Assembly (NCBI RefSeq): GCF_000425445.1
Contig: NZ_KE384377.1
Location: 422,948 to 486,947, forward strand
DNA length: 64,000 nt
Origin: Flavobacterium denitrificans DSM 15936
Lineage (GTDB): Bacteria; Bacteroidota; Bacteroidia; Flavobacteriales; Flavobacteriaceae
Direction of reading: 5' to 3'
Shown here piece after piece: positions 9,761-16,645 of this stretch. The notes beneath the pieces are model-generated. The model had not been told where the DNA came from. It did not search any database and was given only the letters and a program-made list of their open reading frames with translations. A program made the position numbers and the translations under genes. How positions within the stretch are numbered: position 1 is the first letter of the stretch; each line of letters opens with the position of its first letter.

Positions 9761-11023
9761 TTATTGATTTCTTTTGTATTTCTTTTTCTTCATTTGTTTA
9801 GCAAACTGTTCTTCCTCGTAATCTTCTTCCTGTGTATTAGGCAACAGACTGAACAATCCCAAATCGGAATTAGCTGAATGCTCCTGCGAGATAAACTCGA
9901 AAAGGTCTTTTGTCGGTTGGTGGTCTAATGTGTCCGTATTGGAAACAGGGCTTTCCTGTACTTTCAATTCGGGCTTGTTTCCATTGTTCCACCAATCATT
10001 AAAGACATTAGCTGAAAGGTTTCTGTCTAACTGTGAACCGTTCCAAACGCTACGGCTCTCGTGGTCAATAAAAGTCATACCGTAAATCCGTCCTTCATTA
10101 TTACGTCTCACAACCGTATTAATTCCCTGTTCAGCCAATTGTTTTTTAAAATCCGTTTCGTTGCTTATGGTGTGCATAGCCAATTCAACGGTATTCTTTA
10201 AAACTAACCTTGCAGGATTGGTTTTCATTTTCTCTTTGGACTGCTCAAAATGTTTTTGAAGTTGTGCAATTCCTGCATCTTTCCCGAAAAGTGATGCTTT
10301 GAATGGATTACTTACCTTGTTTCCATTCTCGTCCAAAGCAACATAGACCAATCCGTTTACAGGTTGTCCATTCCGTTCGCCTTTGACTTCTTCTGCTGTG
10401 ATGTTGAATAGAGAAAGCAAAGCATTGTAACCACCCATAGTTGAAAAACTATAATGATTTGGCAGATGCCGTACTATCGAAGCAATCTGACTTTTGATGT
10501 CACCATTTTTATGATTTATGGGCTTGAAAACTCTATTGTTTTGTTTCTGTTCTTGTTCGGTTGCCTTTTGTAGATTATATTTCTGTTCTAAATCCCTACA
10601 GATAGCCATTGAACGTGGGTGGTCGTAATCATCGGGGATTTTCTTACCGTCTATACCTACGCAGGTTGAAACGATATGGATGTGTGTACGGTCTATGTCT
10701 GTATGTTTGAAAACGATGTAAGGTTGATTGACATATCCCATACGCTCCATATATTCCTTTGCCATTTCCATAAACTGTTCATCATTGACCGTATCCGAAG
10801 GATCTGGGTTCAGTGATATATGCCGAACCGTCTTTTCCGTTTTATTATTTGCTGATAAATACGGCTCAAAGCACTTGTTGAAATGCGCTACGGAATACTT
10901 ACCATCTACTGTGTCGGGTATCTTATTGAGCAATAGAACCGTTCCGTTTTCCTTGTCCACTTTCTGCTGATTGTACAAAATTGCACCATACATATTGCTT
11001 CCCTTTCCAATTTTTGCAATCAT
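9761..11023 (-). CDS. mobB: relaxase / mobilization nuclease MobB
   Basis: 420 residues. The N-terminus (MIAKIGKGSNMYGAILYNQQ) and the His-rich metal site near residue 110-125 (TDIDRTHIHIVSTCVGIDG) match the relaxase family (PF03432) of Bacteroidota conjugative and mobilizable elements, with HISLNPDPSD near 67. The C-terminal part is hydrophilic and ends in a Lys/Arg tail (KKKKYKRNQ), as is usual for MobB. It would nick oriT and pilot DNA during transfer. It starts 4 bases after mobA on the same strand, the standard mobA-mobB pair. Full length, so the relaxase may still work in trans even though the coupling protein gene is reduced to a fragment. Confidence 0.9.
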   Translation of the reverse strand: MIAKIGKGSNMYGAILYNQQKVDKENGTVLLLNKIPDTVDGKYSVAHFNKCFEPYLSANNKTEKTVRHISLNPDPSDTVNDEQFMEMAKEYMERMGYVNQPYIVFKHTDIDRTHIHIVSTCVGIDGKKIPDDYDHPRSMAICRDLEQKYNLQKATEQEQKQNNRVFKPINHKNGDIKSQIASIVRHLPNHYSFSTMGGYNALLSLFNITAEEVKGERNGQPVNGLVYVALDENGNKVSNPFKASLFGKDAGIAQLQKHFEQSKEKMKTNPARLVLKNTVELAMHTISNETDFKKQLAEQGINTVVRRNNEGRIYGMTFIDHESRSVWNGSQLDRNLSANVFNDWWNNGNKPELKVQESPVSNTDTLDHQPTKDLFEFISQEHSANSDLGLFSLLPNTQEEDYEEEQFAKQMKKKKYKRNQ

Positions 11024-11027
11024 AACT

Positions 11028-11462
11028 TTACTCTTTTTTCAGATACTTCTCTTCAAATTCCTGTGTCAAACGGATGACCTCTTTAGTAACTTGTACCAAT
11101 TCTATGGTTTCCTTTTCCAATCTAAAAAGGTATGTTCCTGCTTTTTTCTCCGAAAAATTGCGGTATAATATCTTCACAATCTGATTGTAATTTGTTCCGA
11201 TTGATCGGAACTGGCTAAAAAACCGGGTCAATTTTTCGTGATATTCTATTGCATCCATATCAATTTTTACGGTTTTTACTGTCTTCTGAAAGATACAGGC
11301 TGTAATAAAATGAGCGATTACTTTCATTTCTGACTGGTCAAAGAGGGCAAGGAATCTGGCATTATCCTCCGCATTCAGGTTAAAGGAATACCGATGTACC
11401 GCAGGGTCAATCTTTGGTTTTCTCCCTGTTTTCCTAATCTGTTTTCTGTTTTTCTCTTCCAT
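11028..11462 (-). CDS. mobA: mobilization accessory protein MobA (MobC/PF05713-like)
   Basis: 144 residues, basic at the N-terminus (KQIRKTGRKPKI), with the small-relaxosome-protein core: a ribbon-helix-helix-like start (HRYSFNLNAEDNARFLALF) and the family signature GTNYNQIVKILYRNF near residue 95. Proteins of this type bind oriT and help the relaxase nick DNA. It immediately precedes mobB. The 525 bases upstream hold tandem hairpins that suit an origin of transfer. Confidence 0.85.
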   Translation of the reverse strand: MEEKNRKQIRKTGRKPKIDPAVHRYSFNLNAEDNARFLALFDQSEMKVIAHFITACIFQKTVKTVKIDMDAIEYHEKLTRFFSQFRSIGTNYNQIVKILYRNFSEKKAGTYLFRLEKETIELVQVTKEVIRLTQEFEEKYLKKE

Positions 11463-11640
11463 AATAATCCATTTAAATTTTAAACAAACGGGCGACTTCG
11501 GAGCCGTTTCCAGCCCCCTGCAAGGGCAAGTGCTCTTGAGGTACGGAAATTTATTTCGAGGACCTCAAGATATAACTTGCTCTGAACAAGGGTTCAGAAA
11601 AATCCGTTTTGCAAACGGATTGTAGTTAGCAGGGGAAACC
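11463..11640. other. candidate oriT: tandem hairpins upstream of mobA
   Basis: The stretch upstream of mobA has several short inverted repeats in a row: caagtgctcttgaggt (11529-11544) against acctcaag...acttg (11563-11580), tctgaac/gttcaga (11581-11598) and aatccgttt/aaacggatt (11601-11621), inside ccccctgc (11513-11520) and gcagggg (11629-11635). Origins of transfer in this group commonly sit next to mobA and are built from such hairpins. The nick site cannot be pointed out from sequence alone. Confidence 0.45.
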
Positions 11641-11688
11641 CATAGCTTCCCTTACAAATTTCGGCAAGACTATTTGAATAACAGCTAT

Positions 11689-11748
11689 TTATAACGACGA
11701 CAATGAGCGCCAAATGATGCCACTAAATGCCACCTTAAGGCAGATTGG
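11689..11748 (+). promoter_or_regulatory. phased 10-bp GCCA array, copy 1
   Basis: Five words at exact 10-base spacing: gacaatgagc (11699), gccaaatgat (11709), gccactaaat (11719), gccaccttaa (11729), ggcagattgg (11739). The same arrangement recurs at 12907 and 13384. Repeats one helical turn apart in front of genes suggest a binding site for several subunits of one regulator. A promoter-like ttactttgta follows at 11761. Confidence 0.5.
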
Positions 11749-11771
11749 GACTGCTTTTATTTACTTTGTAT

Positions 11772-11903
11772 ATGGTTAGCTGGCTGACTGGTTATACCCT
11801 TAATGAAGTAACTAAACAGCATAAATTTAGATGGCAAATCAGCGTGAGTGATTGCTGGAAATCCATTGACTTTTTAGCTAATGAAAAATATGTAGGTACA
11901 TAG
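11772..11903 (+). CDS. possible small ORF, 43 residues
   Basis: An ATG at 11772, 63 bases after the start of the core GCCA word and directly after ttactttgta, opens a 43-codon frame ending in TAG at 11901-11903. The product would be a small soluble peptide beginning MVSWLTGYTLNEVTK and ending NEKYVGT. No family is recognised. It lies where conjugative elements of this group usually start their tra cluster. A frame of this length can arise by chance, so it is only a candidate. Confidence 0.25.
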   Translation: MVSWLTGYTLNEVTKQHKFRWQISVSDCWKSIDFLANEKYVGT

Positions 11904-11987
11904 ATAGTTACATCTGTACAATGATATGTATAACTAATTGTTCAGCTAACCAAACGGCTAATTTGAAACAATATTAAAAACAGTTAT

Positions 11988-12482
11988 ATGATAAACGAAG
12001 ATGATAAAAAACAGCAACCAGAAGTACAGGGTTTTTCTATTGAAAATTTTCTTGGCGATGAAAAGAAACAACCTTCGACGAAGCAACAGGCAGTAAGACA
12101 TCAGGATGACTTTACCAAACCCGATGTAGATGAGGAAGCTTTGATGCTGGTAATGGCAGGGGAAGAACCTGCTGAAATTGAAACGGATCGTACAAGACCG
12201 TCAGCAAACAATGCTAAAAAAAGTACCTCTAAGCCAAAGAAACTGGATAAAGAGGACTACTGCGGACAGTTCTTTAAAATCCCGAATACTACGGCAAGTA
12301 AAGGCAAATCGGTCTATGTGCGACAGGAACACCACGATACGTTTAGCAGGCTTACCAACATTATGGGAATTGACAAGCTGACGATTTATGCGTATCTCGA
12401 CAACATTATCGAATACCATTTTCAAGAGTTTGGGGAATTGATTAGCGAAATCTATAACGAGAAACACAAACCGTTGTTTTGA
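11988..12482 (+). CDS. DUF3408 (TraB-like) conjugative-element protein
   Basis: 164 residues. The N-terminal half is disordered and charged (QPEVQGFSIENFLGDEKK, then a Ser/Lys-rich linker), and the C-terminal domain (about 95-160: YVRQEHHDTFSRLTNIMG, LTIYAYLDNIIEYHF) matches the DUF3408 family found only in Bacteroidota conjugative transposons, usually second gene of the tra region after a ParA homologue. No parA is present here. The C-terminal part has a ribbon-helix-helix look and may bind DNA. The function in transfer is not known. Confidence 0.8.
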   Translation: MINEDDKKQQPEVQGFSIENFLGDEKKQPSTKQQAVRHQDDFTKPDVDEEALMLVMAGEEPAEIETDRTRPSANNAKKSTSKPKKLDKEDYCGQFFKIPNTTASKGKSVYVRQEHHDTFSRLTNIMGIDKLTIYAYLDNIIEYHFQEFGELISEIYNEKHKPLF

Positions 12483-12575
12483 TTATGGTGTATTGTCAGA
12501 TGCGATGCGTTGCTCCCTCTTAAAATTATTTTCCAAAAGAAAAAAACAGAAAAAAAAGAAAGCCATTTTAACAAG

Positions 12576-12715
12576 GCGGACAAGCGGAAAAACCAAAAGG
12601 AAACGGAATAAGTCCCGAAGGGTGGCAGGGCAAACACAACCACTCGGCGAAGCAACCATATTTGCCCTGCCATTATGCCGTAGTCTTTTGGTTGGGTGGT
12701 GCGGTGGCTGTCCGC
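12576..12715. repeat. 140-bp nested inverted repeat
   Basis: Three pairs of arms nest inside each other around one centre: gcggaca (12576-12582) with tgtccgc (12709-12715); aaccaaaag (12591-12599) with cttttggtt (12685-12693); and tggcagggcaaa (12623-12634) with tttgccctgcca (12661-12672). The loop of 26 bases includes cactcggcgaagc. A 90-codon Lys/Arg-rich frame overlaps it, but its composition is explained by the repeat. It could be a structured RNA, a protein-bound cruciform, or a second transfer or replication site. Confidence 0.7.
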
Positions 12716-12906
12716 TTTATCTTTGCTACCTTTTTATTCTTTTTTTAATCAATTCCAATAAATGAAAGGGTACAAAAAACACGTAAGGGCTAAGGGTAGG
12801 ATGTTTTTGGTATGCTTTCCTTTATCCGTACAAAACTCTTTAAATGTGTGAGGGCTTTGCGAGGAAAATTTAAAGTGTTTTGAGGAGTACTTTCTATTCA
12901 TATTGT

Positions 12907-12946
12907 GCCAACATAAGCCAAATACTGCCACGTAATACCAAATGAA
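12907..12946 (+). promoter_or_regulatory. phased 10-bp GCCA array, copy 2
   Basis: Four words at 10-base steps: gccaacataa (12907), gccaaatact (12917), gccacgtaat (12927), accaaatgaa (12937). The core gccaaatact-gcca matches the copies at 11709 and 13395. The start codon of the next gene lies 76 bases after the core word. Confidence 0.55.
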
Positions 12947-12992
12947 AACAATACATTCCTTTGTGTTCTATATTGGGGGAAATTTTGAACCT

Positions 12993-13373
12993 ATGGCACA
13001 GAAAGTAATAACCGACAAAGAGCGTAAAGACAAAGAGCTATCCGAGAAGAAAAAGAATACTCCTTTTATGCAGGTCGATAAGCATAGCGACCCGATTTCC
13101 AATTTCATTACCAACTTTAAACGTCAATTCAAAGAAACAAAGGGTTTAGGTCTGGGCAGTCTGTTCGGGGGCAAGCGTGTTGAACAACAAAAACAGACTG
13201 CCGAACCTGAAAGCATAATAGGTGCGACAAAAACGGTTATGCGTTCGGATTTCAAAAAAGATGAAAAAAGTCAGACTGTACAGAAAAACAAAAAGCCTGC
13301 TATGAAGACAGAAAATGCAATCAAACCACAACAGGCTCGCCCGAAAAACAATAAACCAAAACTGGGATTGTAA
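12993..13373 (+). CDS. small basic element-encoded protein, function unknown
   Basis: 126 residues from the ATG at 12993. An in-frame ATG at 12942 lies inside the phased GCCA array, so the downstream start (MAQKVITDKERKDKEL) is preferred. The protein is highly charged, Lys/Gln-rich and probably disordered, with one short less polar segment (FKETKGLGLGSLFGGKRV) and a C-terminal tail with KPQQARPKNNKPKLGL. No signal peptide or membrane span. The family is not recognised; the position between DUF3408 and HTH genes suggests a role in the mobile element, such as DNA or membrane-surface binding. Confidence 0.55.
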   Translation: MAQKVITDKERKDKELSEKKKNTPFMQVDKHSDPISNFITNFKRQFKETKGLGLGSLFGGKRVEQQKQTAEPESIIGATKTVMRSDFKKDEKSQTVQKNKKPAMKTENAIKPQQARPKNNKPKLGL

Positions 13374-13383
13374 TACAGTATTT

Positions 13384-13424
13384 GGCAACTGTACGCCAAA
13401 TACCGCCATCGGATGCAACATTAG
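13384..13424 (+). promoter_or_regulatory. phased GCCA array, copy 3
   Basis: ggcaactgtac (13384), gccaaatacc (13395), gccatcggat (13405), gcaacattag (13415). The central 14 bases are nearly identical to copy 2. It starts 11 bases after the stop of the preceding gene and its core lies 79 bases before the start of the HTH gene. Confidence 0.5.
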
Positions 13425-13473
13425 AATAACCTATGTCAATAGCTTTTATTTTCGAGGTTTAAATGATACAGAT

Positions 13474-13770
13474 ATGGAAATAACAGTTTTAGACATTCAG
13501 ATTTTAAAAGCATTGCATAGGGAAGTTAAGGAAGTTTCCAATTTGATAGCGGAAATAACTGCACCCTACAAAGCATTGCAACAGGCAACAAAATGGCTCG
13601 ACCAACAGGAAGCCTGCCAACTGCTCAATATCAGTAAAAGAACATTGCAGACATATAGGGCAAAAGGCATTCTTGGGGCAACGCAAATCAATCGGAAAAC
13701 TTATTTCAGATTATCCGAAGTGGAGTTACTTATGCAGGGAGAGCGACCATTAAAAAAGCAAAAGAAATGA
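13474..13770 (+). CDS. excisionase-like helix-turn-helix protein
   Basis: 98 residues from the ATG at 13474 (MEITVLDIQILKALHREVKE). An N-terminal helix is followed by a MerR/excisionase-type HTH (PF12728 class): WLDQQEACQLLNISKRTLQ, then YRAKGILGATQINRKTYFR. Proteins of this kind act as DNA-bending excision factors or transcriptional regulators in Bacteroidota conjugative transposons. Its stop codon overlaps the start of the next, similar gene by 4 bases (ATGA). An upstream in-frame start would cross the GCCA array and was not used. Confidence 0.75.
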   Translation: MEITVLDIQILKALHREVKEVSNLIAEITAPYKALQQATKWLDQQEACQLLNISKRTLQTYRAKGILGATQINRKTYFRLSEVELLMQGERPLKKQKK

Positions 13771-14048
13771 AACAGATTGGAAATTCAAACGAGGATATGC
13801 TTGTCATGCTCGAAGCTATGGTAGGTATCAAAAATGAACTGCTGTATATCAGGGAATATTTTCATCCACTCTTAAAAGGGGAAATCTACCTTTCAGGCGA
13901 ACAGGTTTGCCAGATGCTACACATCAGCAAACGAACGTTGCAACAGTACAGAGATGACGGACTGATACCTTTTATCAAACTCGAAAGGAAAATCCTTTTC
14001 CGTGAAAGCGATATTATCAAGGTATTGGAAGATAACTATCAGCGTTAG
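13767..14048 (+). CDS. excisionase-like helix-turn-helix protein (paralogue)
   Basis: 93 residues with the same fold as the preceding gene: a helical N-terminus (MLEAMVGIKNELLYIREYF) and an HTH (YLSGEQVCQMLHISKRTLQQ, YRDDGLIPFIKLERKILFR). The ISKRTLQ recognition-helix motif is shared between the two, so they probably come from duplication and may bind related sites or form a heteromer. They are translationally coupled by the ATGA overlap. Likely roles are excision or regulation of the element, by analogy with Xis-type proteins of CTnDOT-like elements. Confidence 0.75.
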   Translation: MKQIGNSNEDMLVMLEAMVGIKNELLYIREYFHPLLKGEIYLSGEQVCQMLHISKRTLQQYRDDGLIPFIKLERKILFRESDIIKVLEDNYQR

Positions 14049-14090
14049 CCGATTGTCTGAAACTGTAACCGTATCAGTCAATTAAAGAAA

Positions 14091-14117
14091 CAGCCCACTG
14101 CTTGAAGCAGTGGGCTG
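14091..14117 (-). terminator. terminator of the RloC-like gene
   Basis: Twelve-base arms (cagcccactgct / agcagtgggctg) around tga form a strong hairpin. On the minus strand it is followed by tttcttt, as expected for a Rho-independent terminator of the gene ending at 14124. It also sits between convergent genes. Confidence 0.75.
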
Positions 14118-14123
14118 TGGTGT

Positions 14124-16523
14124 TCATGATTGAGGTGTTTCTGATTCCGTAAGAATCTCGACTCCAATGCTTAAAAGTAAGGCTTCATATTGTTCACAGT
14201 CTTTTTCTTTAATTTTATCTAAAATGAATGTTGCCGTCTTTTTCATTTCAGGTATATCAATGGGTGTCATACCTTTTTCAAACAATGCTTCTAAATGGGA
14301 AAATTCATTATTTATTCTGTCTGTTAAGCTTGAAGCTTGTCTATTCCCTCCAAAGAATCTTATTAGTTTATCGTCTTTTTCGACTGCATTTGGATATTTG
14401 TAATAAAGAAACGCTTCTAAAAACTTTCGTGTATTATTTCCGAAGTTGTAAAATAAGTTATGTTGGATTTCATCGTCAGTATTGGCTGTTGAACACAAAT
14501 AAATTTGATGAAACAAAAAATTAAATTCAGTTACATAATCCTTTAAATAACGTGGCATTATTTTAATTTTACTACTTTCTTTTTCTCTTGCGATCAAGAA
14601 GTATGCACTCTGATTTTTGTTTAAAGCACTTGGCAAACGTTTCAAGTATTTTAGAAAATCAAGGTTGTGTGTAGAAATGAATATTTGCTCAAACTCTTGT
14701 TTGGCAATAATTTCAGCATTGATAAGAGAATAAACGAAAAAAATGTGATTACTGTCTAAACTTGAAATTGGATCATCAATCCAAATGATTGGTTTGCTTC
14801 CTTTGGTATCAACATCTTCAAGTTTTGCCATAAAGTAGCAAAATGCAATCAAACTACATTCCCCTTCGCTTAGGTGGTGTGCTTTCTTCCCGTTTCTTAC
14901 TATTTCAAATCGTATTTTTTTACCGCCTAAAACATCTGCATCTTCTAAGGCTTGTAATGTTAGAAAATCATGTCCGAAGAAATTGTTAAGATATTCATTT
15001 ACTTTCAATGCTCCTTTTTCTTCATCTTTCATCAGGCGTTCTTTATCTTCAATCTGGGTAATCTGTTGTCTAATTTTCTCTTCTACAGCTTGCTTGCCCT
15101 GTGTTTCGTTTTCGGAAGTTTCTTTCAATGTCTGTATTCTTGCGGTTGCATTCGAATATTGAATTGTTGTTACAAAATCGGAGACTTCACGTAATCTCAA
15201 AAGTTTTTTTGCTTCTGTTTGTTCGCTGTCCAAGGAATTACTATAACCGTTTGCTTCATTTTTATATTTTTCAAAAATTTCCCAACACCATTGAATTCTC
15301 TTACTATTATCAATAATATCAATATATTCTTTAGTATTTAAAAGGTCATCTTTTCGTTCTTTAAGGCTTGTAATAATGCGATTTAATTCTATTTTGATTT
15401 TATCAACGATGTTTTGTCTTAGTGAAATTAATCTATCTAAATCCGAATGAAATTTTGAATAAAAAGCACTTTTGTCGATTTGAAGTTGTGAATCAACATC
15501 GCGAATTGAATTTTCAACTTGAGAAATTAACACATTGATTTCTATTTCTAATTTCTCAGATTCTTCGTCAAAATGGCTGTCCAGTTCGTTCCAACGATTC
15601 TCTGAAATATCATTGCCACAAAAAGCACATTGTTCAAGTTTATCTTTGTGTATTTGTCGTCCATCTTTAACCCAACGATTAAGAATAGCATCTTTCAAAA
15701 GTTGCTCAATTTTGTTAGAACTGCTGATTGATTTCGTAACAAGTTCTTTCGCTTTTGTATTAAGCGTGTTTAAATTTAAATTTGGTTTTACAATTGTGGG
15801 AATATCTGCATTTGTTCTTTCATTCAGTAAATTTTGTTTTTCTGTTATTTCGGTATCTGTTAATGGTAGAAACGAAGTTTCTAAAACAGTGGAAATATCA
15901 TTTTGAAGTTTATTGATGTTATAATTTTGGTCACCAAACTTTTCAGATTTGTATTTTATTCCGTTAGGGTTGTTAGTTGCTTTATGGCTTAGTTGTTGGC
16001 TCAAACTACTGTTCTCTGTTTGATACGCTTGTAATGCTGTGTTTGCAATTGTTGTAGCGTTTTTAAGTTCAAGATAAAATCCAGTTTCGTTTGCTTCTTC
16101 GTTGCTACCTAAATCATTTTTTAATGTTTGTATTTCTTCTTCAATAGTGGCATTACCTCCAATTATTGCAAATGGGGTAATACTTTCATCCGAATTCACA
16201 ATGAAACGAAGGTTGTCTTTTACAAAATCTTCGTTAAACACTCTGATTTTCTTTCCGTGTGCCGTTAGATTATTTTGCGTTGTATCTGCAATGTCTTGAA
16301 TGCTTACTTCAAATTGTGGATTTTCGTATTTATCAGAAATGTTGCCTATTTCTAATGCTCTTACTATTCTTGAAAGAGTTGTTTTACCAGAATAGTTACG
16401 TCCGTATAAAATGTTGATTGGTTTAAATAAAACTATATTATTTCCATCGTCGCGAATAGCTGTGTCCCAATTGAAATTTTGGAAAACAGCAAGGTTATTG
16501 ATTGATTTGAACTTCGTAATCAT
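14124..16523 (-). CDS. RloC/PrrC-like anticodon nuclease candidate (AAA_13 ATPase with zinc hook and HEPN-like end)
   Basis: 799 residues. Walker A is GRNYSGKT at 41-48; the ABC signature LSEGE is at 551-555; Walker B ends DD at 583-584 (PIIWIDDPISSLDSN); the H-loop STHN has His at 619. Between the ATPase halves lies a long coiled coil with CAFC at 299-302, which resembles the zinc hook of RloC. After the ATPase, RKFLE (R699, E703) and R736-x6-H743 (DRINNEFSH) fit the Arg/Glu/His active site of PrrC-type anticodon nucleases and the HEPN Rx4-6H motif. Such proteins cleave tRNA anticodon loops when phage infection or DNA damage is sensed. No type I restriction genes are next to it. It sits alone between HTH genes and the integrase, is AT-richer than its neighbours, and is probably defence cargo. 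Nuclease activity is an inference. Confidence 0.8.
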   Translation of the reverse strand: MITKFKSINNLAVFQNFNWDTAIRDDGNNIVLFKPINILYGRNYSGKTTLSRIVRALEIGNISDKYENPQFEVSIQDIADTTQNNLTAHGKKIRVFNEDFVKDNLRFIVNSDESITPFAIIGGNATIEEEIQTLKNDLGSNEEANETGFYLELKNATTIANTALQAYQTENSSLSQQLSHKATNNPNGIKYKSEKFGDQNYNINKLQNDISTVLETSFLPLTDTEITEKQNLLNERTNADIPTIVKPNLNLNTLNTKAKELVTKSISSSNKIEQLLKDAILNRWVKDGRQIHKDKLEQCAFCGNDISENRWNELDSHFDEESEKLEIEINVLISQVENSIRDVDSQLQIDKSAFYSKFHSDLDRLISLRQNIVDKIKIELNRIITSLKERKDDLLNTKEYIDIIDNSKRIQWCWEIFEKYKNEANGYSNSLDSEQTEAKKLLRLREVSDFVTTIQYSNATARIQTLKETSENETQGKQAVEEKIRQQITQIEDKERLMKDEEKGALKVNEYLNNFFGHDFLTLQALEDADVLGGKKIRFEIVRNGKKAHHLSEGECSLIAFCYFMAKLEDVDTKGSKPIIWIDDPISSLDSNHIFFVYSLINAEIIAKQEFEQIFISTHNLDFLKYLKRLPSALNKNQSAYFLIAREKESSKIKIMPRYLKDYVTEFNFLFHQIYLCSTANTDDEIQHNLFYNFGNNTRKFLEAFLYYKYPNAVEKDDKLIRFFGGNRQASSLTDRINNEFSHLEALFEKGMTPIDIPEMKKTATFILDKIKEKDCEQYEALLLSIGVEILTESETPQS

Positions 16524-16645
16524 TATGGCATTATTCTGAATTTATGATTTAAGTATTACAATATGGATGAAATACGAATATAATGAAATATAACTATTTA
16601 TTAAGATGATGAAACTTCCAAATCTATTATCTGAAGAATATTATA

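Larger units (their letters stand above)
12483..12992. other. non-coding spacer with inverted repeat and GCCA array
   Basis: No convincing gene. It begins with a low-complexity A-rich run, contains the nested inverted repeat, then a plain stretch (12720-12900), and ends with the second phased GCCA array and a promoter-like tttgtgttctatattggg at 12960-12977 just before the next gene. Confidence 0.6.

Noticed and set aside
12493..12765. Frame of 90 codons, very Lys/Arg-rich
   Set aside because: It overlaps the nested inverted repeat and begins in an A-rich low-complexity run; no family resemblance.
12942..12992. Upstream ATG of the small basic protein
   Set aside because: This start lies inside the phased GCCA array; the ATG at 12993 follows the array and a promoter-like element.
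14124..16523. OLD-family nuclease or SMC protein
   Set aside because: No TOPRIM domain; the AAA_13 layout with CxxC and the R-x6-H end fits RloC/PrrC better.
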